Below are positions 1 to 10,491 of a stretch of DNA of 64,000 nucleotides, piece after piece (within the stretch, counting starts at the first letter, position 1; every line of letters begins with the position of its first letter). The translations under genes and the position numbers were made by a program. The notes under the pieces were generated by a model. The model worked only from the letters and a program-made list of their open reading frames with translations. It was not told the origin of the DNA and did no database searches. Source of the stretch: Coix lacryma-jobi var. lacryma-jobi (taxonomy: Eukaryota; Streptophyta; Magnoliopsida; Poales; Poaceae). The stretch covers positions 10,200,127 through 10,264,126 of the forward strand of contig CM019822.1 of the NCBI GenBank assembly GCA_009763385.1. The letters are read 5' to 3'.

Positions 1-160
1 ATCATCCATCGTTTGACAAAAGAAACTATCGATTTGTTTTTCATATTAACTATATCATAAGGCTGACATACCCACCAATCTATGCTAATTTCCCAATGAA
101 GTCAACAATTCCTTCAATAAAACTCATACAGCAATGAATGGAATGAAGGGAACAATGTAC
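1..160 (-). other. RPL29 intron 1 (partial)
   Basis: This AT-rich stretch follows the exon 1 donor. No L29-like reading frame is visible here, so the rest of the gene lies beyond the left edge. It is assigned as intron by inference only. Confidence 0.6.
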
Positions 161-502
161 CCTCTTGCGCATGCGGCCGAACTCGCTGTTCTTGAACTCC
201 TGGCGCGCCGAGCGCTTAAGGCGGAGCAGGAAAAGCTCCCCCTTGAGGTCTACCACCTCCTCCTCCAGCTGTTCCGTCGTCATGGCCCGGATCTCCTCCA
301 GCTCCTGCTCCCTCTTCGCCATCGCGACCACCGCCGCCGCGCGACGCTCCACTGGCTGCGACACCGCCGCCAGTCCAGGGAACCGCGTAGCCGTCACGCC
401 ACCTAAGCGGAGGCATAGGAATGCCGTCCGAGGAGCTGGGGCGGCGATGCCGCAGGGAGTGGATGCGAGGGGTGACGCCGCTGCAAGAGACATCGTCGCC
501 AT
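161..502 (-). CDS. RPL29: Chloroplast 50S ribosomal protein L29, exon 1 (partial gene)
   Basis: This exon encodes the first 114 residues of a nuclear-encoded plastid ribosomal protein uL29, which binds 23S rRNA near the exit tunnel of the chloroplast large subunit. Residues 1-60 are Ala/Ser/Arg-rich with almost no acidic residues, as in a chloroplast transit peptide. From residue 61 (MAKREQELEEIR) the L29 helical hairpin begins, with the recognisable LKGELFLLRLKRSARQEFKN segment. The first ATG (500-502) is followed by a second at residue 4. The exon ends after RMRKR, where the minus strand reads AAGAGG|GTACATT; beyond it translation degenerates, so I place a phase-0 donor at 159-160. The remaining L29 residues must lie in a later exon left of the window. 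The family and compartment are recognised from sequence; the exon end is inferred from the GT and the loss of homology. Confidence 0.9.
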
Positions 503-872
503 TGTTGTTCAGCAGCGCTCGCGTTTTCGCTACCGCAGTTTGAGCTCGAGGATAAGGGGATGCAGTGGTGGTTTATCCGGTTGTCTTGGTGGGCTGCTCG
601 CAACAATCTTGAAGCGTGATCTAAAGGCTAGTGTTTCATTTCCTTGATTGAAGGAAACTTGACGTTTTTAAACAAAATTTGGCCACACTCTACAGATTCT
701 GAAAACAATATGTGCAGGGTTTTTAAAAAAAATATATTTTATCTCTTATAAATTCATTAGATATTACAATCGTATTTTAGAAAAAGAATGATATATATGA
801 TACTCATGAAACCATGCTATTGCAGTTTTATTTGGTATACTGCGCTATTGAAAGGCACTGCGTTGGGCAAGT
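503..872 (-). promoter_or_regulatory. RPL29 5' UTR and residual promoter, bounded by a retrotransposon
   Basis: This is all that remains of host sequence upstream of the RPL29 start codon (370 bp) before the LTR at 873. On the minus strand there are GATAA-type motifs (GGATAAACC and CTTATCC near 555-580) but no convincing TATA box. Any core promoter must lie here or be supplied by the adjacent LTR. Confidence 0.5.
868..872. repeat. Putative left target-site duplication of C1 (CAAGT)
   Basis: These are the five bases immediately left of the C1 LTR. The right-hand partner lies outside the window, so this cannot be confirmed. Confidence 0.4.
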
Positions 873-1862
873 TGAAGGTCCAAATTGGCTAGAGGGGGGG
901 GGGGGGGGGGGGTGAATAGCCTAATTAAAAATCTACAAAATTACTTAGGCAAACACTATTAGTATAACAAATGGCGAAGCTTTTTGCGCTAGCCTAATAG
1001 TGTGTTGCAAGCCACCTATCCAACAATTCTACCGAATATTTCTATGTCACACAATCAACTAGAGCTACTATCAAATGCGGAATAATACAATCTAGCTTTA
1101 GCACAAGAATGATACACAATTAACTACACAAGGTATATGACAAAAGATATACAACAAAAGATAGTAACTATATGAATGAAATTGCTCAAAGTAAATACAA
1201 AGTAAGTGAGCTAGATAGAAGTGGTTTCACCGAGCCTTCGGGATCGTCTAGCAGAGAGCCAATCACCGATGAAATCCACTTGTGATGCCAAACACCAAGA
1301 ATATGAATATGAAGGCCAATCACCAAGATGTGGAAGCAATCACAATAAGCACATGGGACACCAAGATTTATCCCGAGGTTCACGTGTTTGCCGGCACGCT
1401 ACTCCCTGTTGTGTCGACCAACACTAGGTGACCCGGTGGCTAATCGGCGCAAAGCCAAGCTCACAAAGAGCATCACAAGAATCTACCGCTAGTGAGGTAG
1501 CTCAATGACACGAGCAATCCACTAAGGATGCCTCTTGCCGCTCCGGCGAGGTGAGGCTCCAAAACCTCTCACAATCACAATCAGTGGTGGCCAAGAACAA
1601 TCTCCTTCTCTTGCCAACAACACCACAACACCTCCAAGCCGTCTAGCCACCAACAAATGCCAAGAGTAACAAGAAAACTCAATGCCGATGCGAAGAACTA
1701 GTGCCACTAGATTGAACTCTTTCAAATCACGCACTAGATCACTCAATCTCACTTGGTTTGATCAAATCAACTTGGGAGATGAGTTGGGAGGCTTGCCAAT
1801 GCTCACTAGTATGCTTAGGAATCAGAATGTGCAAAGGTACCACCAGATGAGCCGGCCAAGCC

Positions 1863-1873
1863 CCTTAAATAGG
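1863..1873 (-). promoter_or_regulatory. C1 LTR TATA box (U3/R boundary)
   Basis: The minus strand reads CCTATTTAAGG. It sits between the repeat array (upstream in element orientation) and the R/U5 half of the LTR, as expected for the LTR promoter. The same element is present in the other LTR copy near 45893-45903. Confidence 0.55.
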
Positions 1874-1907
1874 CCACTCAAGTCGGCCTAGCCGTTGGGC
1901 CAGAATC

Positions 1908-2435
1908 GGGGGCATCGGACGCGTCGTTGCTCAACCATCGGACGCTGCCCCAACGTCCGATGCTCCAGATGGAGCCACGTGTCCCCCCGATATGAATTCA
2001 GCCTGTTAGATCCCAACGGTCATATTTCTTCGCGCCACTGTTAATGTGACATCGGACGCGCCGATGCCAGGCATCAGACGCTCCGATGCCGCTGCTCAAA
2101 TTAGCTCTTTTCTGCGCTACATCGGACGCTCCGGCACCATCACATCGGACGCTTAACTCTTGCGTCCGATGACCATGCAAAGAGGTTCTAGAGAGGGCCA
2201 AATCACATCGGACGTGTCCGATGGATCCGCATCGGACGCAGGCCAGCGTCCGATGCTCCCTGGAAAGCTAGCTCGCGCCACGTCACCTGCATCGGACTCT
2301 GCAACAGTGTTTCCTCAGTGTCCGTTGCCAGCGTCCGATGCTCCTTCAACTTCTGACAGAAACTAGGGTTAACCATTAGACGCTCGGCCCAGCGTCCGAT
2401 GCTCCTCGGACCAGCGTCCGATGCTCCCAGAGCAC
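1908..2435 (-). repeat. Array of CGG-N5-CCG / GCGTCCGATG motifs in C1 U3
   Basis: Many copies of CATCGGACGC and its complement GCGTCCGATG occur here, several joined into near-palindromes such as CGGACGCGCCG (2053-2063) and CGGACGCTCCG (2123-2133). The array lies just upstream of the LTR TATA box in element orientation. The partial copy in the other LTR (45944-46176) has the same motif, for example at 46107-46117. Confidence 0.8.
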
Positions 2436-3030
2436 AACACTTCACTTCCGAAAACCGCCGAATCCTGCCTCGCAAGCTCGGCAGGAGGGATAAGGACTAT
2501 ACACTAGTCTCTCCCACTTCTCCACAACTCCTTAACATCCCCTTATCCCAAAAGTGCCAACACCATCAAGTGTACAACATTGTATGCAAGTGTGTTAGCA
2601 TTTTGCAAAGCATTTTCCAAGGGGTTTTGTTAGTCACTCACTAGGTCTATAGCATCAATATGTTAGAGAACACCTAGTGGCACTTGAACACCGTATAAGC
2701 CGTGAATAATTTCCTCTTAATAGTACGACTATGTATCCTAAATATGATCACACTCGCTAAGTGTCTTGATCACCAAAACAAAGAACCCTATAGATTATAC
2801 CTTTGCCTTCAGGCCTCTTTGATCCATCTCTTCTCTTCTTCATTTCACCAATGGTAGAGCACTTGATCTCTTAAGTGCTTGTGGCCATCACCATCCTCCA
2901 TGGTTGCCATCTTGCTAGCTCCACCACTTGGCTTGGTCACAATCCTTTCTTATAAGCTACACACATGCTAAGTAATAGGATTAGACCAAATAGGTTTCAT
3001 CAATTAGCCAACACCAAACTAGGGCTTTCA

Positions 3031-3046
3031 ATCTCCCCCTTTTTGG
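3031..3046 (-). other. C1 polypurine tract
   Basis: The minus strand reads CCAAAAAGGGGGAGAT directly against the 3' LTR. This is the standard plus-strand priming site, and the same sequence adjoins the C3 3' LTR at 39282-39295. Confidence 0.8.
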
Positions 3047-4090
3047 TAATTGATGACAATCTATACAAAGATATGTAATTTCAATTTGAGTAACCACATT
3101 GATAGTATTAGCTCCCCCTACATATGTGCTATAGAGTTTGGTTCTAAATTTGGCACATATGTATGATTATGAAATGTGGATGAGCAACACTACCAATGAT
3201 GCTAACGCATAAGAATGGACCTTTGAAGCGTGATACCAATCAGAGTGCACATGATAAACCATCCTTAGCATCATTTGTCACTAGACATACATCAAAACTC
3301 AAGAACCCCGTGAGATCAACATAATAATAAGGCTCTTGAACCACTTAAAAAATACAAGTATGTCTAGTTATCATCCTATTCATGCTAGTGAGTCATATCA
3401 TTAATCATGTTCTAACACTAGCATTCACCACATAAGCATGAATATCAAAATAAATAGCTTATGCATTGCAATCAAACATATGAATATGCACATTTCAAAT
3501 GCAACATACATGTTTATGAGCTTGCTCCCCCTATTTGTATGCTCCAATCCCATTTGAAAGTTTCATTAGCATGTTTCTTTTATCTTTGCATTTTCTCCCC
3601 ATATCTTTGTCATTAATTTCTCCCCCTTTGTCAACAATTATCATAAAAGTGGGGCAAGTTTTAATGAAAGGAGACAATCTTTGCATTATGAGATTCATAT
3701 GTGGGGATCAAACTAAGTCAAGTTATGGCTTAATCTAGCTTATGAGCATAGGATATTTAACACGATTTGCTCTAGAGTAAGCTTCTTCACGCATCTTACA
3801 ATGGTTATCTTACTCACGTTGGTTAAACACCCATTGCTCACTTACTAGACTAAACACTGGAGTTACAAGCTCGCAACCAAGTTATATGCTACCACTAGAT
3901 CAAGTCAAACATAGAAGCAATAGTGGTACCATATATACTTCAAATTCATTTGATTCACCATGAATGAGCCTAAATAAGCAATGTGATGGCTATATGAACT
4001 AGATCACAACCTAATAAGAATGAATGCACATGCCAAACAATTTCACCTTTGCTTTCTTGGAGGAGAGGCATGTTATAAGTGGGGGTGCAT
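3047..4090 (-). other. C1 3' internal non-coding region
   Basis: About 1 kb lies between RT/RNase H and the PPT with no credible reading frame. It contains extra PPT-like tracts (minus-strand AGGGGGAG type near 3110, 3525 and 3615). SIRE-type elements often carry an envelope-like frame here; none is visible. Confidence 0.6.
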
Positions 4091-5771
4091 TCAACTCATG
4101 TTGGAGAAGTCTAGGATATTCAATTCATTCCTTAGCTTGCAAAACCTTCTCTCATCTAGTGGCTTGGTGAAGATATCGGCAAGTTGATCATCGGTGCCCA
4201 CACTTTCAATAGATATGTCTTTCTTTGCTTGATGATATCTAATGAAGTGATGTCTTATGTCAATGTGCTTTGTTCTTGAATGTTGAACCGGGTTGGTGGC
4301 TATTTTGACGGCGCTCTCATTATCACATAGCAATGGGACTTGTCCAAACTTGATTCCATAATCTTGCAATGTTGCTTTCATCCATAGCAATTGTGCACAA
4401 CAACTCCCCGCGGATATGTATTCGGCTTCGGCGGTAGAGAGTGCAACACTATTTTGCTTCTTTGATGACCATGAGACAAGTGATCTTCCAAGCAATTGAC
4501 AAGTGCCCGATGTGCTTTTCCTATCCACCTTGCATCCCGCATAATCGGAATCCGAGTATCCAATCAATTCAAATTGAGAGCCCTTGGGATACCATAGTCC
4601 AACACTTGGAGTGTGCTTCAAATATCTCAATATTCTTTTAGTTGCCTTCAAATGACTTTCTCTTGGTGAGGCTTGGAACCTTGCACACATGCACACACTA
4701 AACACGACATCCGGCCTTGATGCGGTCACATAGAGTAGACTTCCAATCATTGACCGATATAACTTTTGATCCACCATGTCACCACTAGAGTCACTATCCA
4801 AATGTCCATTTGTGCCCATTGGAGTGGTTATTGCCTTTGCTTCATCTAACCCAAACTTCTTGAGCATGTCCTTGATGTACTTGCCTTGACTAACAAATGT
4901 GTCTTTCTTCATTTGCTTGATTTGTAGATCAAGGAAGTAACTAAGCTCTCCAATCATAGACATCTCAAACTCTTTAGCCATCATTTCTCCAAACTCTTCA
5001 CAAAAGTCTTGGTTAGTTGATCCAAATATGATGTCATCCACATAGATTTGCAACACAAACAAGTCACTTCCAATCTTCTTGGTGAAGAGTGTGGTGTCGA
5101 CCTTCCCCATCTTGAAACCCTTTGATAGCAAGAAATCCCTCAATCTTTCATACCATGCTCTTGGTGCTTGCTTCAACCCATATAATGCCTTCTTGAGCTT
5201 ATACACATGGTTGGGCTTCTTCAAATCTTCAAATCTGGGAGGTTGCTCAACATATACTAGCTCATTGATGAACCCATTGAGAAAAGCACTTTTGACATCC
5301 ATTTGATAGAGCTTGATGTTGTGGGAACAAGCATATGCAAGTAAGATTCTTATGGCCTCCAATCTAGCAACCGGTGCATAGGTTTCTCCAAAGTCAATGC
5401 CTTCCAATTGTGTGTACCCTTGTGCAACCAATCTTGCTCTATTCCTTACAACAATGCCATCTTCATCTTGCTTGTTCCGGAAGACCCATCTTGTGCCAAT
5501 CACATTTGTATTCTTTGGTCTTTCAACTAACTCCCAAACTTCATTGCGAGTAAAGTTGTTCAACTCTCCATGCATTGCATTTACCCAATCAACATCCATC
5601 AAAGCTTCATCAATCTTGGTTGGCTCAATAGATGAAACAAATGAGTAGTGTTCACAAAATGAAGCCAATCTTGATCTTGTTTGCACACCTCTTCTTATGT
5701 CACCAACAATTTGATCCAAAGGATGATCTCTTGCAATATGTGTTGGTTGGAGCACTTGTTGTGGTCGGACA
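4091..5771 (-). CDS. C1 pol, reverse transcriptase/RNase H part
   Basis: This is the C-terminal half of a copia polyprotein, 554 open codons from the first Met at 5755, with the same frame open back to the L1 junction at 5771. RT motifs in order are FGETYAPVARLEAIRI (about residue 122), MDVKSAFLNG (152-161, catalytic Asp) and YVDD (238-241). RNase H follows with GYSDSDYAG (399-407), TAEAEY (441-446) and CDNESA (477-482), ending about 20 residues after LADIFTKPL. No stop or frameshift is visible in this half. The upstream half of the same frame resumes at 10272 beyond the L1 solo LTR, and the frame is kept across the duplicated 5-bp target. The product would copy element RNA into DNA in cytoplasmic particles. 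Confidence 0.92.
5767..5771. repeat. L1 target-site duplication, left (GGACA)
   Basis: It is identical to the five bases at 10272-10276 and directly abuts the TG end of the solo LTR. Confidence 0.9.
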
Positions 5772-6282
5772 TGTGGTGGAACCGTCCTGATTATAAGAGC
5801 TCAAGTATCGTCTTAGTCAAATCCATCGGACATCGACTTATACTTGAACCCATATAACCTCGGTAGTCCGGAAATCTTGAAGGATTTCTATCATCAAACA
5901 ACATACAGGATCACATTGTTCAAGAATTACATTCGTAAGGATACATCACAGATAAACGAAACTGGATTTAAAACATCAGAGTGCGAATTTAAGACAGAGT
6001 TATTACAAACCCGAATTTAAAGTGCGGAAGCTTAAATAAGTTTTGAAACACAACCACCACATATGTGGTCCAAATAAAACATTGTTTGATAACTTAACTC
6101 AACACAACTCACTCCTCCTTTTTCAAGTAATGTGCCACTAGAAGTCTCAATCCAACAAAAGAAAAGGGGAAGCTTCTGGACGACCCTGCCCTGGGCCTAC
6201 TCCTCATCACCTTTCACTGGGTAGAGGCAGTGCTTATAATAGCCATAGTACACCTGGCCATCTGCAACAAACGGGATAAACC

Positions 6283-6304
6283 CTGAGTATGGGAATGTAC
6301 ACAG
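6283..6304. other. L1 copy of the conserved L-family hairpin (degenerate)
   Basis: CTGAGTAT-6 nt-GTACACAG lies within a longer conserved block (GGGATAAACCCTGAG...AGCTAGACTTACCCGTC). In L2 and both L4 units the arms are a perfect 8-bp inverted repeat. Confidence 0.6.
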
Positions 6305-7257
6305 CTAGACTTACCCGTCCAACTGAAAATAAAGACACCAAGGGTATGCAAGGCTTTTGGTGGAGCTGGGATCTTTAGTTGCGAAAAGCTCAAAATTAAG
6401 GTAAGGAGTATTAATGACATTGATGAGCTGTCAGTTTTTAGTCCTATCTCTTACTCTAGGTTTGCACCTGAACTATTACACACACTTGAGTCTAACAAGC
6501 AATAATATAACCATATCCAGTTGACTCATCCACATTTTAGTTGAACCTTTTAAACAACACATGGAGTTGTATCGTGGTGAAGCTCGCCATAGTTTCCCAC
6601 TAACCGGGGGAGATGGCGACTCGAATCGAATTTCAAACCAGCTGGTGAAAGACCTTTAATACCAACCCACACTTTCCCCGTCGGGTCCATGCATTGGGTA
6701 ACCGCTCGATGCTTGTTCGTGGTGGTAATCGTCGCGGTTCAAGCACGAACCGCCCAATTGGAACCTTGCGATGGCCTCTCACGGCAGATCGCATTTCCAT
6801 ACTAGAGGGCGCGACTCGGGTTGATTCCGGCCCGAACAGCTTCTAACCGGCTTTGGGTTCGATGATTACAGCATCGACATATCCCTAAGTAAAACGGCGC
6901 GTTCAAAAATGAACGAGGGCCAACATCGATATAAACCTACACGATCCAACGAACGGACTGCCCCAAGTTTCCAAACTTGTGCCTTGCCTTCCAGTTGACC
7001 GTATTTCATTACTACTCAGGTTCTTTTCCACGATAGCAAAATATAGCCAACCATGATCCGGTAAATACCCACCAGGGGTATTACGGAAACATCCTTAACT
7101 ATCACTTTTATTAAGCAACTAAGCAAATCTACATTATAAAAAAAGGAACAGGATAACAAGGCAGGTATAAACAATATTCAAGGAAGGGTAATGCAACAGG
7201 TAGGATTCAATCAACTCCTATACCTAATGCATCACAATTATAAAATACTCAAGTAAA

Positions 7258-7448
7258 TTAATTATAAAAACTGGGAGACTTAAGGATGCTCCGGGGCTTG
7301 CCTTGAGCGAAGACCGAGGCCTCGTGGGAGGGGCACTCGGGCAAGTTAGTTTCCTGTCCGGGGTCGACCTCCTTGGCTCGATGAAGTTCCGGGATCTCTT
7401 GATCGGCGCTTGCTTCCTGCTCCGGGGTTGGTTCCGAGACTGTCGATC
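7258..7448 (-). other. L1 exon-like short frame with conserved GGCAAGCCCCGGAGCAT motif
   Basis: An acceptor-like ...GCAAATAG precedes a short acidic frame (GSTVSEPTPEQEASADQE...) ending near PECPSHEASVFAQGKPRSIL. The corresponding frame in L2 (52627-52826) is clearly homologous. The underlying nucleotide motif ATGCTCCGGGGCTTGCCT (7286-7303, plus strand) is present in every L copy here, even where the peptide frame differs. I do not assign a function. Confidence 0.45.
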
Positions 7449-8589
7449 CTATTTGCAATGTGGTACATAATTAAATAATGCTAGGTGCAAGATGGTGGTA
7501 TGAAAAGTAACATTCTTGCAAACCAACGAAACCAACTTGTTGAACCACTTTTGACATTGAGGAAAAACACTTTAAATACCACATAAAACAAAGCCAATAT
7601 TTCCACTATTTCCTATTTAATTATTCAAAAGAACTCAGGTTTGAATTGTAAGTGCATTTTTATGAACTCAGAAAAATCCACAAAAATTCCAGAAGATAAC
7701 TGATACTAACTGGACTTCACTGACCAAAATCCAGCAAGAGATAAAATACAGAACAGCGGCCACAAAAAGATGAAATGCACTGCTCAAAAGGTACTTTGAG
7801 CTAACTCTTCTCCTAAAAAGTGTCAAACAGCAAATTTCATAATTTTTCTAGTCTCATCTACTCATGAACACTCTACTGCAGAAAGTGCACTGCCAAAACA
7901 TAAAGATATCACCCTACACAAAATAAACAAATCTATTCCAAAATAACCCAATTGAACTACAACCCTACTGAAAAAAGGTAACATACTCATTTCCATATTT
8001 TTCCCAGATTTTACTCCCTATTTCATATTTATAAAGGAAGTTCCATGAACAGAAACATTATATTACTTCCTACATGAATTTCCAAAGAAACATACAGAAA
8101 AGTACATTTGTACAGTAACTTCATATTTTTCCATACAATAGCCTATGCTTAATATTTTTCTTAGCTTGAACATCACATACAAAGACTGCACAATTTTTCC
8201 CATATTTTATTTTGACATATAAAACACCTTAACACTTATTCCAAGGAATCAGCCAAAAAGGACTTTAACCCATAACAGAAAATTTTTCTACATAAACAGT
8301 GCCTCATACATTTTTCACAGATACACATCATGATGAGAAACCTACACAAATTTTTCCATGAATGAACTTGACCAGAAAACATATATAACCATTTATCTCA
8401 ACAAAAGCATATAAACTGAAATAAATAAAAACAGTAATAAAAACTTTTACCAAAAATACTTTCATATTTTTCCATGATAGATCTACTCATAAATAAGCTA
8501 ACAAAACTGAAAGCACCTCATTTGGACTTTTAAATCGAGCTACACAAAAATAACAAGCATTTTCAGAAAATAAAACAAAAAGGGAAAAA

Positions 8590-9830
8590 CATTTGAATCT
8601 CCGGCCCAACTCGCATAGACCCGGTCCATGGACCGTGAGCGACTGACACGTGGGACCTGCTGGTCAACGGGGGCCCAGCGGTCAATGACATCCGAACAGG
8701 GGAGCGGCTTTGACCGCCGATTCCTTGCCGACGGTGAGGTCGCCGGCGGTGAGGGCTGGCTCGGTGAGTTCACCTCGACCAAGCGCATCGAATGGTGGGG
8801 TTGGTTTGGCTAGCGCATGGCCATAGCTTGCCGGCGGCGAGCAATGGCGGGTGACCGCGGCGGTGGTGCACGGCTACGCCGTTTCCGGCGGTCGCCGATG
8901 AAATCAACGCGCGCTTCATGCTTCGTGAACCCTAGGGAGCAAGACTAGTGGGTCGGTGCGGCCGGCGAAGCTCCAGAGAAGCTTGGCCGCGTGCGAGGGC
9001 CGCGGCGGCGCCCATGGCACTCGGCCGGGGAGTAGGAGAAGAGAGAGGGCGGTAGCGTTGCGGGTGGAGGGTGTTCTCACCTTGCCTTGACGAGACGGGG
9101 CTCGATGGAGAAAAAGGGGCTCGGCGGAAGTTCGGTTGATGTGGAACGACGACGCGGGCTGCGCGGTGGCGGACGGCGGCCGATGGAGGCACGACGTGTT
9201 CCGATGTCGGGGATGGTCGGCCGGGGGTGGGAGCGTCCGCACCGTGTGTGCAACGGTGAGGCGGAGCGGCGTGCGGAGGGAATCGGAGGGAGACGCTCCG
9301 GTGAGGCCGGAACGGTGAAGGGGGTTGCGGTGGTGGTCTCGGCGGCTCGGTGCTCACCGCGAGCGTTCGCGAGAGAGGGAGAGGGAGAGCGAGAGTGAGT
9401 GAGGGGGGGGGGGGTGTGGGTGTGCGGTTGAGAGAGGGATCGAAGGGGTGCTCGGGTTTTGCTCGGTCGTGGCCGGCCGGGGGTCATGGCGGGGGCCACG
9501 GCCGGCGAGCGGCGCGTGCGGCAGCGGCAGGCGCTGGCGTGCACGGCGAGCGGGCGCGGCAGGCGAGGCGGAGCGGGAGTGGCCGGGGGAGATTTTGGCG
9601 TGATCGGGTGGTGCAAGATCGGGCGAGGAGTGGCAGAGGCGGATCCGCGGCAGAGGCATCCGCCACGCGGCGCTCCGGCCGGCGTACGGCGCGGCAGCGC
9701 GGTCGGGCGCGTCGCGCAGCGTGCGCGCGGGCGGGAGCGGGCGCGCGTGGGCCGGCGTGGTGCGGGGCTTGGCCGAAAGGCCAAACGGGCCGGACGTGGG
9801 GCGCAGAAGAAAAAATTGTTTTCCTTTTTC
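8590..9830 (-). other. L1 GC-rich leader/promoter segment
   Basis: This is a sharply GC-rich block inside an otherwise AT-rich LTR. It is matched by 50105-51470 in L2, with shared short translated stretches around the AAG|GTGAGAACACC donor. Long frames here exist on both strands and in several phases, as expected from GC-rich composition, so I do not call a protein. It may hold the L promoter and first exon. Confidence 0.45.
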
Positions 9831-10271
9831 TTTTTCCAGAATTTTTTCAAACTTTGACCATTCAAAAACAGTTTCAAAAACTCCAAACTAGGTTTTGACC
9901 CAAAAATAAAAGTTGCTCAAAATAATTTTCTCTACAACTTTCATATAGAACATTTTTGCTGAAAAGCACTTTTAAAACCTCCACAGAAATAAAGCCAATT
10001 TTGTTTACCTTGTTTTTATTTTCTTAAACCATTTTGAACTAGGTCAAGATGCCAACATGAAAAGTGTTATACTCAAAATTCTTTATTTTATAAGATTATT
10101 TGCCAAGACAGAATTCCACTTAAACCATCAAGTCCAATAGAAATCCAAAATCCAATAAATAAGCAAAAGGCAAAAACACTCTTATGCACATGAAATGATG
10201 CCATGCATTGCTTATGCATTTTAGTAGCTAAATGTGGTTCCTAATGCAGTGCTTGACACTAGGGTGTCACA

Positions 10272-10276
10272 GGACA
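10272..10276. repeat. L1 target-site duplication, right (GGACA)
   Basis: It is identical to 5767-5771. Confidence 0.9.
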
Positions 10277-10491
10277 CTTGCACTTGGATGAGCCACTTGA
10301 GAGCTACTAGCATCTTGTTGATCTTGAGAGCAACTAGAGCTTGCAACATCATTGCCTTGCATGGTTGGAGGAGAGAGCACTTGATCTTTGTCATCTTCTA
10401 TGTCAATCACTTGCTTTGGCCTTATATCACCAATGTCCATGTTCTTCATAGCTTCCACCAATTGTGTTCCTCTCACATCATCTAAATTGTC
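10272..10491 (-). pseudogene. C1 pol hinge between integrase and RT
   Basis: This is the in-frame continuation of the integrase frame after a single TAA (10492-10494). It is a low-complexity linker rich in Ser/Gln/Asp containing MDIGDIRPKQV. A matching IGDIRP segment survives alone in C3 near 34990-35030. The TAA is one C-to-T change from CAA, so C1 pol is a pseudogene by at least this stop and the L1 insertion. Confidence 0.75.

Larger units (their letters stand above)
873..3030 (-). repeat. C1 3' LTR
   Basis: The LTR begins TGAAGGTCC and ends GGGCTTTCA on the plus strand. It matches 44914-46176 over its first ~1.26 kb, including the CTAGAGG-polyG-TGAATAG block. Length is 2158 bp. A G run of about 20 bases at 893-912 is a likely slippage tract; the other copy has a shorter, interrupted run. 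A minus-strand TATA-like CCTATTTAAGG lies at 1863-1873. Confidence 0.88.
5772..10271 (-). mobile_element. L1: giant solo LTR (4500 bp) of family L
   Basis: The sequence begins TGTGGTGGAACCG and ends GGGTGTCACA (minus strand starts TGTGACACCCTAG). It has TG/CA ends and is flanked by a perfect 5-bp duplication GGACA. There is no internal element, PBS, PPT or pol, so it is a solo LTR left by LTR-LTR recombination. Along the minus-strand sense direction it has an AT-rich end, a GC-rich leader (about 9830-8590), a splice-donor-like AAG|GTGAGA near 9082, an AT-rich intron-like stretch (8580-7460), a short exon-like frame (7448-7258) and a 3' section with conserved blocks. TGTGACACCC ends and multi-kb LTRs recall large-LTR gypsy families (Tekay/Del or Athila-like), but I cannot assign the family without internal domains. 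Confidence 0.85.

Noticed and set aside
134..647. Plus-strand frames of 90 and 160 codons at the left edge
   Set aside because: They are antisense to the RPL29 coding exon, which has clear protein homology.
893..912. Run of about 20 G as a G-quadruplex regulatory element
   Set aside because: The other copy of the same LTR has a short interrupted run, and such runs are prone to slippage and sequencing error.
8916..9898. Long frames of 100-269 codons on both strands in the GC-rich part of L1 (and 50076-51455 in L2)
   Set aside because: They overlap in many phases on both strands, are Pro/Arg/Ala-rich as expected from composition, and their starts and lengths are not conserved between L1 and L2. 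Only short shared stretches near the splice-donor-like site match.
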